A DNA stretch of 64,000 bases from Phymatolithon calcareum. Taxonomy: Eukaryota > Rhodophyta > Florideophyceae > Hapalidiales. Position numbers and translations under genes: made by a program. Shown here piece by piece: positions 23,092 through 34,489 of the stretch. The notes beneath the pieces were generated by a model. That model did not search any database and had not been told where the DNA came from. It saw nothing but the letters and a program-made list of their open reading frames with translations. Numbering within the stretch: the stretch's first letter is position 1; each line of letters opens with the position of its first letter. The stretch lies in the NCBI GenBank assembly GCA_977006965.1, contig OZ345385.1:682001-746000 (forward strand), read 5' to 3'.

Positions 23092-23371
23092 TGTTGGCAA
23101 ATGAGCGACGTCGGGCTACCAACCCCCAAAGTGAGGAATCTACTGTTGATTGTGTTGAGTTGTTTTGACGTTTCTGTTGGTGGTGCGCTTGCAGCACGGA
23201 CTTTGGGAGTGACTGAGAGAGGGGACTCACGAGAGTCCGCACGGTTGCACTTCATTGATGAGTATCTGTATGTTGCCGTTGTAGCATGACGTACTGCTTA
23301 GAGTTGTTATTTTGTGCTGTACTTAAGTGAGAATGAAGAAAAGTCCTCCGGGATAAGATCGGTTCACAACA
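23092..23371 (+). repeat. copia 3' LTR (280 bp)
   Basis: Starts TGTTGGCAAATGAG directly after the purine tract and ends GGTTCACAACA, so the ends are TGTTG...CAACA as in LTRs. No second copy exists in the window. Confidence 0.75.
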
Positions 23372-23884
23372 TCTATTGCCTCACACAAGCGTTTATGTCC
23401 ACATTTATCTTGCATTGGATTCTGGGGATAGGCTTCACGTGCATATGAAAGAGTGCGAAGCACATGCTAAGCACAGACATCGCTGTTTGAGAACCAGTAC
23501 GATCTTGATATGAGGCGACTACGACGTGACAAAGCGAGAGAAAGAGGGCACAGTCCAATGTCCTGTGACACCCCTCGCTTCATTGCATGTGTGTCAGAGA
23601 CTGTAAGAAGTATTTTGGCATCCTGAGTTGCTGAGAATGACGCTGAAGCAGCGGGATGAAATGTGAGTATTGCACCAGTCGGTATGAGGTTCTTGCGCAG
23701 CAATCAAATCTGCTCCGTATTTCCCGAAATGCAAAACATATCTCGTTCCGAAGAAGAACATACTGTATACGAATTTTTATGTATGAGGCTTGTTCAGGAA
23801 GTCCAGGCGCATTTGCAGTGGAAGGTCGTGGAAGAGGCTCGTCGAAAAATTGGAGATATCCGGAAGTCGCCGTTGGTGATCATG
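23372..23884. other. no recognised gene
   Basis: Short overlapping ORFs between the copia LTR and the LINE cluster. No domain was seen. Confidence 0.4.
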
Positions 23885-24952
23885 CTATTCATTCTTTCAA
23901 CTTGGGAACTTTCAGGATTTCTTGTAATTTTATTGTTCTCTCCTATGGGATTTTGCTTTTCGATTCAAGGTGGTCTCCTTCCGCGATCAGAAATTGTGAT
24001 CGAAATTCTTCTGTGGCCTTATACGTTTGCATAAGCTTCACAGCTTCCTCAAATGGCTCTCATTGATCCATTGCCGCAATGTCCATGGCTATAGCTCTAA
24101 GCTCTTCGGTGTTTCTCCTCTCGATCTGCTCCTCGAGGAAAGCAATTTCTTTCGTCTTCGCCCTTCTCAGAATGCTGAAGGCTAATATTTCACGACGGTA
24201 GTGGGTGGCTTGGATTCTGCAGAGGAGACGGAGTCTATCCGTCCTTCCGTGCGCTAGTGGCCCAAACATTTTGCCTGAAGAATGTTTGCTCTACTTCCTT
24301 GACAGCTTTTTGAGCTTCTTGCGTCCAAGGTGTTAGGTGCATTGCGTAGTCCCAACAGGGCTGTATTAGTGCCTTGTATGCATGAATGCAATTCTGGACA
24401 GTGAGCCCTTTCTTGAATACTCCGAGAGTTCGCAGCTCGTAGGTGGCGCTTCTTGCCATCTTCAATTGCTGCAACATCATTGTATCTAAGATGCCCTCCG
24501 GGCCAAGGGATAATCCAATGTAGGTTACTTCTCGCACATGGGTCAATGCCTTGTTCGCGAGTCTGAATGTCTTCCCCGATGTCTGCTCTGATTTCAGAAT
24601 CTCGCTTTTCACAGGTTTCATGTTCTATACCATTCCATGTTCTTGTGCCCACTGAGGGGCTATGTCTAGATATCCTTGCAATACCGCGGGTGACTTCGGA
24701 GAAAGGAGGACATCGTCTGCGAGAAGGATAGACGGGACTTCTGCCTAGGTCTGGGGGGCCTTGCTCATACATTCCGCGAATGTGTCCATGCATATATTGT
24801 ACAAGCTCTGGCTTAGGGGTGACCCCTGCGGGACTCCTCGGTCTACTGCAAACCAGCTGCTGTCTGCGTCTCCGATTGTTGATACCCAAGCCGTTACTAA
24901 GAAGGCCTCGGCAATAGCGCACAGGTTGGGTGGAAGAACCTGTCTCATCTTA
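23885..24952 (-). pseudogene. LINE family D RT fragment
   Basis: The minus strand encodes, in broken frames, the middle and C-terminal parts of a family D RT. In order: MRQVLPPNLCAIAEAFL, DRGVPQGSPL, YNICMDTFAE, then TYIGLSLGPEGI, ELRTLGVFKKGLTVQNCI, and DRLRLLCRIQATHYRREIL. This parallels the copy at 28570-30384 almost block by block. Both the RT N-terminus and the 3' untranslated tail are missing. It abuts a family C fragment at 24952/24953. Confidence 0.8.
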
Positions 24953-26451
24953 GCGCTTTTAGTACTGCTTCATGTTTATACTGCCCACTGTATCGTTAGC
25001 CGCAATGCATAGGTGCTGGTTCACTATGGCGTGAATTACATCCAATTCTGCGGGCTGGAGCTCTTCGGCATCTCTTTCCGGCCTTGCCGCGAGCTGCTAC
25101 GCGCGCATTATTAGTCTTCTCACGAATAACCTCGCTAGAATGTCCCTTCTGTCTTCTGGAGGCACAATACGACACATTGCCCTGCTCCTTTCCGTGCTCC
25201 GTTTCCCGGCTTTTCCAAATATCTGGCCGAAAAACATTGCCTCGATCTTCTTGATCTCATGCTCCACTTTGGGGATTCAAGGTGTAAGGTGCATAGCGTA
25301 CTTCCACCTAGACTGTACCAGAGATTTGTACAGTCTTGTGGCCCTCGCCGGATGTAGAACATTTGTGAACACTCCAAGCCGTCTCAACGTTCGAATGATG
25401 TTTTTAGACTTCTTGATTCTTTTGACCAGTTTGGAGTCTGATACCCCATCCAGTGCGATCGTTACTCCAAGGTACTTCACTTCTCGTACTTTCATTAGGG
25501 TTTCGTCCCGATAATCGAAATTGCTGTCTCGCGGTGTCCCTTGTCCACAAAATGACTTTTTTCTTCGTGTTCCACATCATTTCGTTTTCATTCACCCATT
25601 CCGACACAAAGTCCAGAACTTTCTGCAGTTCCTTCGCGGGCGTGGCCGTCAACTTCACATCGTCTGCGAAAAGCTTGCAAGGCTCTTTTGACACTTCTCT
25701 TGGAGTAGGGCCTAGGCCAATTGCGAATGTGTCCATAAAAATGTTGTACAGACATGGGCTCAGCGGTGAGCCTTGAGCCACACCTTTGTCCATCGTGAAC
25801 CATTCTCCATCGTCCGTCTCGATTATAGGATGGTTTAAGGAATGGTATAACCATCTCTGATATAATTGGGTCGAGGACCTTTCTTACCCTTTCTGCGAGC
25901 TTGTCCCTAGGGACCGAGTCATATGCGGCCTTTACGTCAAGGATAGACACAAAGGTGTGGCCTTGCTGGCGGAGGGCTTCAGCGTGGAGTAGAGCGAGCT
26001 CTGTTCCCTTGTTTTTCTGGAATCCCAGCTGGGATATATGAAACTTGTACTTTCGCCGAATCAGTTTGTCTAGTGCCATTTCGATGATCTTTCGCATATG
26101 GCTCAGTAGGGAAATTGGTCGGTAGCTCGCTGGTTTGCTTATTTCTCCCGCTTTGTACATTGGGACTACTTTCGTCCTTCACCATTCAAGGGGTGTCGTT
26201 CGGATTCCACCACAAGCTTCCCAGATAGCAAATAGTAACCTTGTGCTCAGCTTTAGGTCGACTTTCAACATCTCCTTCTTTATCTTGTCAGGTCCTGAGA
26301 CTTTTCCATTTGCGCTCGAGGTAATTCCTGCTTCAATGCCTTGACGAAAGCTCCAGTGTGGGCTAAAGCTTCTCGTATCGCCGCGCCATACACTTTGTAC
26401 CGAGCATGTGTTGGCGATATGAGCTAAGAACAGGGTTGGTGAAAATTCCAA
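24953..26451 (-). pseudogene. LINE family C RT fragment
   Basis: The minus strand carries the RT from its N-terminal block (SGPDKIKKEMLKVDLK near 26290) through YRPISLLSHMRKIIEMALDK, ISQLGFQKNKGTELALLH, VKAAYDSVPRDKL, QGSPLSPCLYNIFMDTFA, LFADDVKL, and VREVKYLGVTIALDGVSD. It ends in the post-RT region (AMHLTP). Several frameshifts and a TAG near 26180 break it. It is older than the family C copy at 30952-32758. The junction with the D fragment at 24952 suggests a retrotransposition or recombination boundary. Confidence 0.8.
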
Positions 26452-26567
26452 GCCTCACACTGTGAGAGTCTCAATTGCAGAAGAAAGTACTTGTTCTTTC
26501 GTCGCGTATGTCCTTATTTATTCATACCCGTTGTATTGGAGCAAAGGTGTAGGTTTATTGCTAGAAG

Positions 26568-26736
26568 AAGAAGAAAGGTAGATTTTTATTTAAAAGTTAC
26601 CAACGCATCTGCTGACGCTCGGGGCAACTTTCCTAAGGCCAAGGGGTTTTGGCTAGATTTTGTCTTGAAGGGGTTTTCTTTTCTTGTTGGTGTAACACGA
26701 CTCAGTGGACTACAAAAACCCACCTCTGGTCTCCTT
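26568..26736 (-). mobile_element. 169-bp LINE family C tail with 15-bp TSD
   Basis: Contains the 3' end of family C (TTTTTATTTAAAAGTTACCA read on the plus strand, with GAA repeats at the outer end). It is nearly identical to 30952-31120. The TSD GTTTATTGCTAGAAG is at 26553-26567 and 26737-26751. It is non-coding: only the extreme 3' end was inserted. Confidence 0.9.
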
Positions 26737-26865
26737 GTTTATTGCTAGAAGGAAATATTCACAGGTACAAGAAACGAAAAGAGGCACGAGAGAGAATTAG
26801 AAACACGGTAATATACTGTGTAGTTAGAAAGTGTATGCTAAAAGTAATTAGTGCTCCTTGATCCA

Positions 26866-27775
26866 CGAATGACGCTGGCGAACGAGGAAATCGAAATAAG
26901 ACGCACTGCGGAATATCTCGGTACAGCAATCGACGAGAACGGATTTTGTGCCAACCGGCTGTTGGAGCGATGCCAAAGCGCTGGCGCAAAAGCGCGGCTA
27001 AAGAGTACCCTAGGCGTGACAAGGAAGGGTTACAGCGCAGAAAAGAGCATCAAGCTTTTCAAAGCATTCATGAAGCCCGTGTATGAGTACGCTGCGCCTG
27101 TAACACCCGACACAATCCACGTATCGAGAGCAGCAGTGAAAATACAAAAGGATATCGCAATGATACTGTTTGGTAAGTGGGTAGGACCGCATTGGATAAG
27201 ACTAATGAAGCTATGTCAAATAGAGCCATTGGAAATCCGCCGACCGCACCTGCACTCGAAGCTAAGACGAAGACTGGACAAGGTTGTGCAAGAGACAGAA
27301 GACGTTAGGACATTGCTGGAACTCGAAACGCTCGGCAACAATCGAGAATCGAGCACGGCCACTGACATCGAAGATAGCCCCGCCCTCCGGCGAGTCTGGG
27401 AGCAGCAAGAAGAACTCCGGGCCAGAAAAATTACATTTTCCAAGAACGGTCTCCCGCACCAGGCCATGTGAGTGAAAGAAAGCAGACACAGAATTCTCTA
27501 CGCAAGATCGGTTATAGGTCACTTTCCAAGGAACCCGCCAAAATTGATTGAAGAAATGGACAGTCAAGGAGCATGGGCAGTTCTAACACTCAGTAGCATC
27601 CTGAGGAAGGCGACATGGACCCCTGCAGAGGAGAATGACGTGGCTCGAGCCTTAGATGTGATACTATGCCATTCTGAATAAGGTAACTGAAAAGTTCCGA
27701 ATCTCGTAGAATATATGCTTAGACAGATGCCGACTTTCCTCAAATTGGGAAACATGGTATCTTCTCAACAAATCC
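26866..27775 (+). mobile_element. 5'-truncated LINE copy, family A (C-terminal region)
   Basis: Encodes the family A post-RT region: LANEEIEIRRTAEYLGTAIDENG, KSIKLFKAFMKPVYEYA, ILFGKWVGPHWIRLMKLCQ, KITFSKNGLPHQAM, an in-frame TGA at 27469-27471, and then GHFPRNPPKLIEEM up to the stop at 27679-27681. The family A tail with TCTCAACAAATCCATTTAATTAC follows at about 27755. It matches the minus-strand A copy at 49427-50090 plus 55893-56100 and was used to reconstruct that copy's insertion site. Confidence 0.85.
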
Positions 27776-28156
27776 ATTTAATTACAAAACCTTCACGAGG
27801 CGCCTCCTTTTGTGACGCTTAGCGAGCCGCCCGCCTCATACATTGGGCGCTTCAAACGCATGAGGCGTTTGAGAGGGTGTTCATCATGTTAGTCTGATGA
27901 CTCTGACTTTAGGATAGGTGAATACTGGCTAGCTATGTATACCAGTGGCGACTGAAGAATCGCCAGGTGAGCTAGTCTAAGTGATAGAATGAGCACATCT
28001 AGGGTCGCGAGTTAGCCTGCACAACTTGTCACGTGTTGTTGGCATATCCCGAGTTAGATGCTGATACATCATTAATATGATAAATAAACATCGGCCTTTC
28101 TTTGTATTTGCAACGTCGTCCATCGGAAATGTCAACAAAAACGCTCCCCATTCTTC
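27776..28156. other. no recognised gene; possible upstream region of the 235-aa host ORF
   Basis: A short inverted repeat (GAGGCGCC/CGCCTCA elements near 27800-27870) is the only structure seen. The host reading frame starts at 28157. Confidence 0.35.
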
Positions 28157-28569
28157 ATGAAAAAGAACATATCTCTGTCCGATGACCCTCCAGGACGCGT
28201 GGGGGCCCTGAATAAGACGCTCCTGAATCCTGGTTCATGGGTGGCAGCCCACGCTCTTGTTTTGCACCCAGAATTTCCGAGACTCTGGGAGTGGGATCAT
28301 CGCTGGGCAGAGCAAGATGCCGTGTCGTGTAAATTTGCTTACAATTGGCAATATTGGAACAAACAGCTCGAGGATATATCCGCTCACCACGGGGCTTCAC
28401 GGGCAATGGTGGACCAGCTTCGAGTTACACATGACGACCTTTACGACCGTGGGGTGCGCATCGAATCAACATCCCGTCACATAGCCAGTGCGGTTATTGA
28501 ATTGGAGCTCCGGCGCTCCGAAAGGAATCGTCTTTCTTTGCGGCTGTCTGAAATACCAAGTGGACTACT

Positions 28570-30384
28570 TTTTTTTTTTTTCCTTTCAGGTTTATTTAAA
28601 AGCCCCACAGACTTCCGAAGATATGGGCAAGGCTTCCTCTGATGCTACCTACCTTTGTGTAGCTCACAAAACGTCCACCAGAATGGCGGACGGGAAAACT
28701 CAGGACTCAAAGAAGTCCTATATCAGTCCTCTACGGGATTGTTGGTGCTTGGACTCGACCACTTTTTGTCTTGCCTTCTGAGGATTAATACAGGCCTTCT
28801 TCGTTCTCCATTCGTTCTATGAGTGTCTTGCTAAATAGTAAGAGCTCATCTAGCGCCTTTTCTGTTTCCAGTCGTTTTTCTCCTTCGAGGTCGTACCCTG
28901 TTAGCGTGCGTTCAAGGGTCTCCATATGCTCTCTGGCACCGGTGCCAAATTCTTCAGTCATACTTGTTGACACCTGTGGGAATCTGCCACAGGCATTCTG
29001 CAGCGCGAGTTGTCTGCGCTTCACCTTGGGGAACTTGAGGATTGCTGGCAATTCTCTTGTCTTGTCGTATGGTATCTTTCTTTTCCGCTTCGATTCTAGG
29101 CGGTCTCCTTCTATTTCCAGAAATTTCGATCGAAGTGCTTGTGAAGATTGGTTTGTTTCGATATGCTTTACAGCTTCATCGAACGGCTCTCTGGTCTCCA
29201 TCGCGGCGATATCTTTCCTCGTGTACTGCCATTCATGGTTCTTTCTTCTTTCGGGCACTTCTTTTGAATACATACGTTCTTTCGCCTTGTTCCTTCTCAG
29301 CATTTTGAAGGCCAAGATTTCTCGTCGATGTGTGGCCGCCTGGATCCGGCACAGGAGACGGAGCCTATCCGTCCTTCCTCGGGCCAGTGGCCCGAATACT
29401 TGATTGAAGAATGTTGCTTCTACTTCCTTGACAGCATTTTGTACGTCTTCTGTCCAGGGCGTTAAGTGCATTGCGTACTCCCAGCGTGGCTGTACTAGTG
29501 CCTTGTATATCTGAATACACTTCTGTATACTCAGCCCTTTCTTGAACACGCCCAGTGTACGCAACTCGTAGACGGTCGTCCTTGCTTTCTTTAGTCGTTG
29601 CATCATTAACGTATCTGTGACTCCTCCGGGGTCTAGGGATACTCCAAGGTACGTGACCTCCGGAACTTGTGCTAGTACCTTGTTCGCTAGCTTGAATGTC
29701 TTGCCCAATGTTTCCTCTGATTCGAGGACTTCGCTTTTTCCTTGCTTAGTGTTCCAAGTCATCTCTCGCTCTTGTGCCCATTGGGTAGCTATATCCAACA
29801 GTCCTTGCAGTGCAGCGGGTGATTTCGCAGAGAGAAGAACATCGTCTGCGAAGAGGATAGCCGGTACTTCAGCCCAGGTTTTTGATGCCCGGCTCATTCG
29901 CTCTGCGAATTCATCCATGAAGATGTTGTAGAGGCTTGGACTGAGAGGGGACCCTTGTGGGACACCCCTGTCCACTAGAAACCAGTTCCTGTTCGTATCA
30001 CCAATTGTTGCTACCCAGGATGGTGTCAAGAACGCCTCGGCCATTGCGCAGATCTCCTTGGGCAGTACTTGTCTCATTCTGTTCACCAAGTGTACTCTCG
30101 GTACTGTGTCGTAGGCAGCCTTAAGGTCCAGTACTGCTACACATCTCTGATCCTCTTTTAGTAGCTCAGTAGCTCTTAGGATGGCCAGTTCAGTGCTCTT
30201 CCCCTTTTGGAACCCAAGCTGGTACCAGTGGTTTGAGTATACTGTGCGCAGCTTCATATCAATAGCTGTCTCAATAATTTTCCTTGCGTGGCTCAGCAAG
30301 GAAATCGGTCGGTAGTTTCCGGGGTCCTCGTGGGCCCCATTCTTGTGTATTGGGACGAGGAGCGCTTTCTGCAAGTGCAGAGGC
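28570..30384 (-). mobile_element. LINE family D copy, 5'-truncated, with 14-bp TSD
   Basis: Read on the plus strand it begins with poly(T), TTTATTTAAAAGCCCC and the family D 3' untranslated region, then antisense RT coding to 30384. The TSD CCAAGTGGACTACT lies at 28556-28569 and 30385-30398. It is 1,815 bp long. It inserted into a host reading frame in antisense. Its largely open RT frame suggests a fairly recent insertion. Confidence 0.92.
28785..30384 (-). CDS. LINE family D RT (N-terminally truncated)
   Basis: A reverse transcriptase of the non-LTR type, about 530 codons, open without a break to the stop at 28785. Visible RT blocks are NYRPISLLSHARKIIE near the start, LGFQKGKSTELA, LDLKAAYDTVPR (about residue 90), DRGVPQGSPLSPSLYN (about 140), and the catalytic FADD (about 178). 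The post-RT thumb-like region then has LGVSLDPGG, LRTLGVFKKGLSIQ, and DRLRLLCRIQAATHRREILAF. No endonuclease is present because the 5' part was never inserted. The stretch upstream of 30384 in the same open frame is antisense host DNA. Confidence 0.88.
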
Positions 30385-30693
30385 CCAAGTGGACTACTGT
30401 GCGAGCCTGTGTCCGAGGTAGAGGCTCGTCTGAAGGCGCGTGTCCGCTCGGCCACGGGGGATAAGCTTGCAAAGGTACAAGCATGTATTCGTGGCACGCT
30501 TTTCCTACACTGCAGAGAGCCACTAAATTGGAATGTTCCTGCGAGGTCTCCTTGTCTCAGAGGGGTTGCAGACTTCGCTGCAGTTTCGATTGGTGACGTA
30601 ACGTCTGAGCAAAGTCCGCTTCTAGAATACTGGAGAATTGGGGCCACAACGAGACAGAGAAGTGACTGTCCCTTCGCATGGGAATGGGAATAG

Positions 30694-30938
30694 AATAAAG
30701 AACTCAGTTTTAATGGAGAAATGAATAAATCAGCATCGCCCTTGACGGAATTAGTGTGCAAAAATCATGGAAAGCATAATAGAACTATGCACTTTCAGAT
30801 GGGAAGTGTGTTGGAGACAAAAGATATGGGCAATAAGCTACTGGAAAGGCATCGCGTCCAGATGCGGGGACTTTCGGAGACCTTTCAAGAAGGAGGCAGC
30901 GTAATATGGGTTAATTATGACCACAAATGCCCAACGGC
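30694..30938. other. downstream flank of the host ORF
   Basis: A plus-strand ORF at 30721-30951 has no recognised domain. The stretch ends at the TSD of the next LINE. Confidence 0.3.
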
Positions 30939-30951
30939 ACCACACACATGA

Positions 30952-32758
30952 AGAAGAAGAAGAAAGGTAGATTTTTATTTAAAAGTTACCAACGCATCTG
31001 CTGACGCTCGGGGAAACTTTCCTAATGCCAAGGGGTTTTGGCTAGATTCTGTCCTGAAGGGGTTTTCTTTTCTTGTTGGTGTAACACGACTCAGTGGACT
31101 ACAAAAACCCACCTCTGGTCTCCTTCGGGACCTTGAGGGGGAAAGTTACTCCCCTGTCCTGTGGCACGCTGTAATTTCAAGTTGCGGGTAGTCCTTACTT
31201 GTCCACAGCCTGAAACATGGTTAGGAGCTCGTCGAGTGCTCGCTTAGTCCAGGCGCTGTCTTCTTTGGAGAGTCTGTCCTTTGCGAGGCCATTTATCACG
31301 TCTTCTATGGCATCTTTTCCACATTGGCCGGTGAGTTCGATAAGGGTAGAGGTGCTCATTGGAGGGAACATTCCAAATGACCACTTGATGCCAAGTGTTC
31401 TATGCCTCCTTGACTTGAAGAGAAAGTGCGGCGGTAACGACACTTTCGCGTGCGGTATAGGTCGTTTTTCGACTTTTCCACATCCTTTGCGGCCTCCAGT
31501 ATCTTGTTTCTTTGGTATTTCTTGATGTTTGTCGTAGCTATCGTTTCATTTGCTGCTTCGCACAGGAAACCATTCACTTTCGCATGGACAATATCTCTCT
31601 CCGCTTCTTGACGTTCCTTGTTCGCGATCTCTGTTGTTGGACCAGATATCAGCGCATCGCGTCTTCTTATCAATCTCTGCACAAACCGTCTTGCAAGGAC
31701 GTATCTTCTTCCCTTGGGTTGGAGTATTCGGCACATGGCCCTGCACCTGTCCAAGCTTCTTTTTCCTGGTTTCCCAAGGATTTGCCCGAAAAACATAGAT
31801 TCAACCTTCCTGACTTCCGAGGCCACCTTCGCGGTCCACGGTGAGAGGTGAAGAGCATATTCCCATCTTGACTGCACAAGCGATTTGTACAGCCTAATAT
31901 CCCTCGCGGGATGGACCCCTTTAGTAAACACGACCAGCCGTCGGAGATACCCAAGCACATTTTTGGATTTCTTGATCCTGTCCGTCAGTTTGGTGTCTGA
32001 GACTCCCTGTTCCGTTAGTGTTACCCCGAGGTATTTTACCTCCCGGAGAGTCTTTAGCCGCCGCCCTGAGAGCCGGAAGCTGTGACCTGCCGTATCCTTG
32101 GTCCAAAGAATTACGCTTTTCTTGGTGTTCCACACCATACCGTTTCTCTGTGCCCACTTCGAGGCTAAATCAAGGATAATTTGGAGGCCTTCCACTGATT
32201 TTGCGGACAATTTCACGTCGTCTGCAAACATTTTGCACGGCTCGTTTGTGATATTCTTCGGAATGGAGTCTAGCGCAACGGCAAACGTGTCCATGAAGAT
32301 ATTATACAGGCACGGACTGAGAGGGGACCCCTGAGGAACGCCTCTGTCAATGGTGTACCACACGGAATCCTCGTCGTCTCTCGTCTGTATGAATGAGGGA
32401 TCCAGAAATGGAATAACCATTTCGGCGATCTCTGGTTCCAGCACTTTTCTTATTCTCTCTGCAAGCTTATTCCTTGGTACGGAGTCGTAGGCAGCTTTAA
32501 GATCTAAGACTGCCACGCAGCTGTGGCCTGATTGTCGGAGGGCTTCAGCATGGAGAAGCGCCAGCTCAGTGCCCTTTCGTTTCTGAAACCCCAGCTGTGA
32601 TATATGGAACTTGTATTTCCTTCTGATCATCTTGTCTAGTGCCATTTCGATTATCTTTCTCATGTGGCTTAGGAGGGAGATTGGGCGGTAGCTCATCGGC
32701 AGTGCTGTATCTCCATCCTTGTAGATAGGTACAATTTCCGCTGTTCTCCATGCCAAGG
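30952..32758 (-). mobile_element. LINE family C copy, 5'-truncated, with 13-bp TSD
   Basis: The plus strand starts with GAA repeats, TTTTTATTTAAAAGTTACC and the family C 3' untranslated region (to about 31190), then antisense coding. The TSD ACCACACACATGA is at 30939-30951 and 32759-32771. The element is 1,807 bp long. The tail is nearly identical to the 169-bp copy at 26568-26736. Confidence 0.92.
31195..32758 (-). pseudogene. LINE family C RT with one frameshift
   Basis: The RT frame is open from 32758 to about 31440: YRPISLLSHMRKIIEMALDK, LDLKAAYDSVPRNKL (about residue 88), DRGVPQGSPLSPCLYN (about 143), FADDVKLSAKS (about 178), then VKYLGVTLTEQGVSDTKL and the post-RT Arg-rich region. A frameshift near 31440 moves the last 80 or so residues (KSRRHRTLGIKWSFGMFPPMS...) into the frame that ends at 31195. 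Apart from that shift and the missing 5' end the coding sequence is intact. Confidence 0.85.
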
Positions 32759-32929
32759 ACCACACACATGAGGAGTTGCGAATATAGCTACGTGACGCGT
32801 GTTTTTTTGACTTTTTTCACAAATGAATAGCTGTGCATTTAAAACCCTCAGCTACACTCACAAGACTGTACGGGAGCGGCTTTTTGGTACCTATTAATTC
32901 TAGTATGTTGCCCTGTCGAAGTGTTATAT

Positions 32930-33655
32930 TTTATTGTAAAGGTGGTAAGCTACCCAAATGGAGGTTAAATGGCACCTTGATCCTGCTCCTGTGCACTAGA
33001 TGGCACTAAGCAGTGTCATCATGACAGTGCTTAGTCTTAATCTTTATGATTCAGAATTATGTTGATTGCCCTCGGTACTTTCCTCTCATCCTCGTTCGTC
33101 CACTCTGGTTTGCTCATTACTTGTTTCATGGTGGTCGTGCACCATCCTCCCAGCCGTCCCAACTCCTCTTCTTGTAGCTCCCGGATCAGTGGAAATCTTC
33201 CAAAGAACTATTGCGCGCATCTATGATTTCTTCTCTTTAGCTTGAGGGCTCCGTGTACCTTCTTCGTCTCCGATTTGTGTATTCTCCTTGAATATCTTTC
33301 TTCTGCTTCAGTCTATTCTTCCATGAGATGTTTCTTTGACGATCTTGTTTCCATGCCCTGTGATTTTTGCCATTCCCTCATAAATCACTCTAGACTTGTC
33401 TTTTTACATCGGACTCCAGCTCCCGCTCAAGTCGTTGGCGAAGATTCGATGCGAGCATATCTCTTCTGTGTGTCCAGGGCTCAATCTGGCATAGAATTCT
33501 TAGACAACGCACATGCCTTGTCGACCATTTTCTAAATAACGCGCACAAAAGATCCTTCAGGAAGACGATAGCTTGGGTTCGGATTCATATCGAGTCCGGC
33601 GTAATGTGTATTCCATACTCCCACCTATTTCGCCGTGTCCCTAATGCAGGGACCC
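32930..33655 (-). mobile_element. LINE family F fragment (3' end and post-RT region)
   Basis: The 3' end reads, on the plus strand, CTACCCAAATGGAGGTTAAATGG and then the block GATTGCCCTCGGTACTTTCCT, shared with 62945-63172. Its C-terminal coding ends near 33560-33650, where the minus strand reads WEYGIHITPDS, matching the plus-strand fragment at 38700-38740 (WEYGMHIMPDS). It is decayed, with no long frame. Confidence 0.65.
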
Positions 33656-33850
33656 ATCATTTTCTATCTTATCAGTTATGGTGGCGCTGTAGAATAGTAG
33701 AGAGTCTAGTGATTTCTCCGTTCTTGACATTTCTTCAGGGTCCAGTTCATAGCTTGCTGGATTCTTACGTAAGGTCTCCAGATGGAGCTCGGCAGCCGCC
33801 CCGAACGTCTCAGATAATAGCGTCGTATTCACTTGCGGGAACCTGACCGC
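33641..33850 (-). mobile_element. LINE family G C-terminal fragment
   Basis: The minus-strand ORF at 33641-33832 ends in EMSRTEKSLDSLLFYSATI, matching the C-termini of the copy at 48944-49411 and, more weakly, of family D (TEKALDELLLFSKTL). It adjoins the F fragment. No TSD was found. Confidence 0.6.
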
Positions 33851-34117
33851 ACCACTACCGCACCATCCGCTGCACCAGATGCTTTCGGACAGACGGGTCG
33901 CACAGGTGATGATGAAGGCTAGATTGGGCAGTTTGATTCTGACTTGCCAATTTTATTTGAGGTGGGCAGCTATTTTAGCTTACAAAGTTCCATCTACGGG
34001 GGAAACCTTGGCAGTCATTTGGTTTAGACTGTCTCCTATTGCAGATAGTGAATTGCGCGCTGACCGATATGCTTCGGTGTGCAAAGTATGCGTGCCATTG
34101 AGTGTGAGCAATGTACC
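33851..34117. other. no recognised feature
   Basis: Flank of the hAT element. Nothing was recognised. Confidence 0.35.
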
Positions 34118-34377
34118 CCTGTACTCAGGGGTGGTGCGCAATCCATTGCTATTGCAATTAATTGCAATTCGTAGCAATTCGACCCAAATTGGGTTCTGAT
34201 GAAGAATTGCAATTCGAATTGCTGGTAGGTTGTACGAGAGTGTACAGTATAGTTCAACAAGTGCAGAGTTGTCGGAAATAACGATCACTTCAAATGTATC
34301 ATGCGTAGTACGTGGCAATTGGTTGTCGGTGGCATCTAATTTTATTATACAACTCGGGCCAGTATAAGCGTTCACCG

Positions 34378-34447
34378 GGGGAGCACAGCACCATTTTGGC
34401 CCAAATCAACTAAATAATTATCGGGCCAAAATGCTGCCATGCTCCCC
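34378..34447. repeat. inverted repeat, 25-bp arms, inside the hAT element
   Basis: Arms at 34378-34402 and 34423-34447 (GGGGAGCA...TTTTGGCCC) pair with a few mismatches around a 20-base loop. Confidence 0.8.
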
Positions 34448-34489
34448 TATTCGGTACGTAAAATTCTACGTACAGGTACAACATTCCCA

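Larger units (their letters stand above)
19281..23371 (+). mobile_element. Ty1/copia LTR retrotransposon, 5'-truncated and decayed
   Basis: The gene order gag, protease, integrase, RT, RNase H is that of copia elements (Pseudoviridae type). No 5' LTR is present. Coding sequence starts inside gag right after a TTCT microsatellite. Several frameshifts and stops break every domain. The element ends with a purine tract GAGGAGGAG (23083-23091) and a single 280-bp LTR. The base after the LTR begins TCTAT, and no matching TSD is visible on the left, in line with loss of the 5' end. Confidence 0.9.
28157..30693 (+). pseudogene. unknown 235-aa host reading frame split by LINE D
   Basis: The left part is 28157-28569 and the right part 30399-30693. 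Removing the LINE and one 14-bp TSD gives one uninterrupted frame of 235 codons plus stop, with PSGLL read identically on both sides. The protein has a Trp-rich segment near residues 40-60 (LWEWDHRWAEQD), a long charged helical middle (LELRRSERNRLSLRL, then EVEARLKARVRS) that could form a coiled coil, and ends AWEWE. There is no signal peptide. I recognise no domain. It could be a host gene or the gag-like ORF of another element. It is now interrupted, so presumed inactive. Confidence 0.7.
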
